From: an uncultured Bacilli bacterium | GTDB lineage: Bacteria; Bacillota_I; Bacilli_A; RF39; UBA660 | Direction of reading: 5' to 3' | Length of the DNA stretch: 14,134 nucleotides | Assembly (NCBI GenBank): GCA_947588975.1 | Contig: CANQAF010000035.1 | Location: forward strand, 1 to 14,134 | In this document: piece after piece, positions 12,271 to 14,134 of the stretch | Numbering within the stretch: the first letter of the stretch is position 1 | How the letters are laid out: each line of letters opens with the position of its first letter | Program-made: the position numbers and the translations under genes | Notes under the pieces: generated by a model | The model's input: the letters and a program-made list of their open reading frames with translations, nothing else | The model's database searches: none | What the model was told of the DNA's origin: nothing

Positions 12271-13869
12271 TCAATTTTGTATGCTTATCAAATTATGATT
12301 ATTAAAAGCATAAAATTTATTGAATATTTCATTTATTTTATCATTGTGAGTTACAATTATTAAGGTCTTATTTTTAAAATATTTTAAAATAAAATCAACT
12401 ACAATTTTTTCAGTATGTTTATCAAGGTTAGATGTAGGCTCATCTAAAATATAAATTTCTTTATTCATTAAATAACTTCTTAAAATATTAATCCTTCTTT
12501 TTTGCCCTGTAGATAATTTTAGTCCTTTCTCTCCTACAATAGTATATATACCTTGTTTAAATTGTAATAATTCATTTAATTCCAATTCATTTAAATATTT
12601 TATTATTTCATTATCTGATATATTTTTATCTAAACATAAATTATCTTTTATTGACATGTTAAATAATTCTATTTCCTGACTCACTATACCAATATCTAAT
12701 TTTTTTTCTTTAATATCAAAATTATCTATCAATACTTTACCTTTATATGAATTAATATTACCTATTATTAAATTAACTAATGATGTTTTTCCTTGTCCAG
12801 ATTGGCCCATGATAGATATTTTGTCATTTTTATTTATAATAAAATTATCAACTTTTATTTCTAGATTTGTTTCAGGATATTTTATAACTATGTCTTGCAA
12901 TTTAATTTCACTAAAATCTTTAATTATTACTCGTTCATCAAGTTTTTTGAAAATATTTTTTAACTTGCTTTTTATTGCCTTAAGTTCATACCAACTAATG
13001 ATATTACTAGACAATTCCTCAAATACAAATCCCATTTCTGCATGAATAGAAATATAGAATGTTATTATACCTAAAGTGTCTATACCATTTGATAAATCAA
13101 TTGCTGCTTTGACAAGTCCTAGAAAGAAAGGTACAACAATTAAAATATTACGTAATATTTCTTCAAATGAATAATATTTAACATACTTTTTGTTTTCGTT
13201 AGTACATTTTCCCCCTTCTTTTTCAATTTTATTTATAAAATATTTATCATTATTCAAAAGTTTAACTGTACGAATATTGCTAATAAAATCATTATATACT
13301 GATGAATATTCATACTCTTGATCATATAAAATTTCTACTTGCTTATTTGCTTTTTTTAAAATTTTAATACTTATGAACACACATAAAACGCTTGTTATAA
13401 ATGATATTATAAATAGGAAAATGGACTGATTAAATAGTGTATAAAAAAGAAATATAAATGTAACTAATATACCAACATATTCAGCTTGTAATATTTTCTT
13501 TACTAATTCACTTATCTTACTAATAATATTTTCAAAATAGCCTGTTTGATATTTCGAAATACTTTCTGTTGGAATTTTACTTAATTGTTTATAAAATTCT
13601 AAATATTGTATATTAGAATACTCATATAAATAGTTATCACTATATTTTCTTAAAAGGTAATTTCCACCGACTCTTAATGTTTTTGATACAATAAAAATTC
13701 CAATAACAATAATAGCTTTTTCTACTGTAAATGGTAATGTTAAAAATAAAGTAAAAGCAAATGGAACAAAATAATAAATAAAATCTAAAAATGCCTCGAT
13801 TAATAAACAGAATGCGATTTTCTTTTTATTAAGACTTTTAAAAATAAAATTAATGTTGTCTTTTTTCAT
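12271..13869 (-). CDS. ABC exporter, fused membrane and ATPase domains (second system)
   Basis: A 532-residue half-transporter with very AT-rich codon use (Lys, Asn and Ile dominate). Residues about 15-300 form the membrane domain; residues about 322-532 form the ATPase. Seen are Walker A GQSGQGKT (355-362), Q-loop Gln398 (VSQEIELF), signature LSTGQ (452-456), Walker B IYILDE with Glu477, D-loop SNLD, and switch His508 (IVTHND). All catalytic residues are intact. There is no C39 peptidase domain at the N-terminus. AAGGAG lies four bases before ATG 13869. It is clearly diverged from the other exporter in the island (different length and motif residues), so it is not a recent duplicate. It is the first gene of the unit containing the zinc-ribbon protein. 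Substrate unknown. Confidence 0.9.
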   Translation of the reverse strand: MKKDNINFIFKSLNKKKIAFCLLIEAFLDFIYYFVPFAFTLFLTLPFTVEKAIIVIGIFIVSKTLRVGGNYLLRKYSDNYLYEYSNIQYLEFYKQLSKIPTESISKYQTGYFENIISKISELVKKILQAEYVGILVTFIFLFYTLFNQSIFLFIISFITSVLCVFISIKILKKANKQVEILYDQEYEYSSVYNDFISNIRTVKLLNNDKYFINKIEKEGGKCTNENKKYVKYYSFEEILRNILIVVPFFLGLVKAAIDLSNGIDTLGIITFYISIHAEMGFVFEELSSNIISWYELKAIKSKLKNIFKKLDERVIIKDFSEIKLQDIVIKYPETNLEIKVDNFIINKNDKISIMGQSGQGKTSLVNLIIGNINSYKGKVLIDNFDIKEKKLDIGIVSQEIELFNMSIKDNLCLDKNISDNEIIKYLNELELNELLQFKQGIYTIVGEKGLKLSTGQKRRINILRSYLMNKEIYILDEPTSNLDKHTEKIVVDFILKYFKNKTLIIVTHNDKINEIFNKFYAFNNHNLISIQN

Positions 13870-13945
13870 AGTACTCCTTACAAAAAATATATTTTCTTAA
13901 TTACATTTATTTATTAACATATAAAATGTTCCCATTGGAAAATCC

Positions 13946-14039
13946 TTATTTTACGGGTTTTTTGTTATTTTTGGGAACAATTGAATTTTTTGTGCACATT
14001 GTGAGCACATTTTTATAGTTTTAGGGTTTTCTTATGATT
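13946..14039. repeat. Direct repeat copy B (right boundary of the island)
   Basis: Ninety-four bases aligning with 7051-7146 in the same orientation, about 80% identical by eye. The centre holds TGTGC (13991-13995) and GCACA (14005-14009) as a dyad. Just left and within it, TGTTCCCA (13927-13934) and its complement TGGGAACA (13972-13979) form a second inverted pair. Short repeated sites of this sort are what tyrosine recombinases bind, but no recombinase gene is in the window. Confidence 0.7.
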
Positions 14040-14079
14040 TTTTCAAAACCCTATGCCTCGCAAATCCTTATAAAATCTA

Positions 14080-14134
14080 CTACTTTCCACAACAATTCTT
14101 ATACTTCTTACCAGATCCACATGCTCAATTTTTT
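14080..14134 (-). pseudogene. 3' remnant of a SEC-C metal-binding-motif gene, with an in-frame stop
   Basis: The minus strand encodes ACGSGKKYKNCCGK followed by TAG (14080-14082), the unmistakable end of a SEC-C motif (usual form CPCGSGKKYKKCCG), a zinc-binding tail found in SecA and many other proteins. The codon just before it (14125-14127) is TGA, exactly where the first zinc-ligand Cys (TGT/TGC) should be. The upstream part is outside the window. Either the gene is inactivated by a one-base change or the sequence has an error there. It lies just outside repeat copy B. Confidence 0.6.

Noticed and set aside
11583..13045. Plus-strand frames inside the zinc-ribbon and right-hand exporter genes
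   Set aside because: Antisense shadows of genes with clear motifs on the other strand; no ribosome sites.
7226..13869. The two exporters as halves of a single heterodimeric transporter
   Set aside because: They lie in separate transcription units, differ in length and motif residues, and both have intact catalytic glutamates. A heterodimer is possible but not supported.

Overview
The window looks like a chromosomal segment of a low-GC Bacillota (Firmicutes). It holds a block of ten tRNA genes that all encode CCA, strong AGGAGG-type ribosome binding sites, and a YutH-like spore-coat kinase-fold gene beside a NifU-like gene, an arrangement I recall from Bacillus. A gut Erysipelotrichia- or Bacilli-like organism would fit, but nothing here fixes the genus. 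All calls come from reading the sequence; no database was searched.

Layout. (1) 1-1245: two tRNA operons read on the minus strand. The first is Val-Thr-Tyr-Gln-Lys-Leu, with a near-perfect promoter whose -35 box lies inside the last codons of the upstream cvfD-like gene and a hairpin at 680-707. The second is Ser-fMet-Asp-Phe, with its own promoter at 572-600 and a hairpin at 149-172. (2) 1278-1991: divergent cvfD/yugI-type S1-domain gene and NifU-like gene. The NifU-like gene converges on the yutH-like gene, and one hairpin contains both stop codons. (3) 1995-5498: a tightly spaced minus-strand operon trpS - DUF4234 - DUF2752 - coiled-coil protein - yutH-like. The TrpRS carries a four-cysteine pattern like the one known to hold a [4Fe-4S] cluster in Thermotoga maritima TrpRS. 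(4) 5572-6913: a two-gene operon of a membrane-anchored double-thioredoxin-fold protein and a PH-domain protein, with promoter and terminator.

(5) About 7.05-14.04 kb: an island, visibly poorer in G and C, bounded by two imperfect copies (about 80% identical by eye) of a 95-bp sequence in direct orientation. Its cargo is all on the minus strand and falls in two units. One is an ABC exporter (13869-12271) followed by a zinc-ribbon protein of unknown function. The other is a compact operon of a GNAT acetyltransferase, a protein shaped like CorA (soluble domain, long helices, two C-terminal membrane segments) but lacking the GMN motif, and a second ABC exporter. Between the units lies about 770 bp of AT-rich, apparently decayed DNA with a run of nine G/C pairs. 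No recombinase and no convincing precursor peptide is in the window. At the right edge is the tail of a SEC-C metal-binding-motif gene with a stop codon where its first cysteine should be.

The island is the best candidate for an undescribed system. Two half-related exporters plus a GNAT and two unrecognised proteins could be a peptide or antibiotic export/self-protection module. That function is inference, not something the sequence proves.
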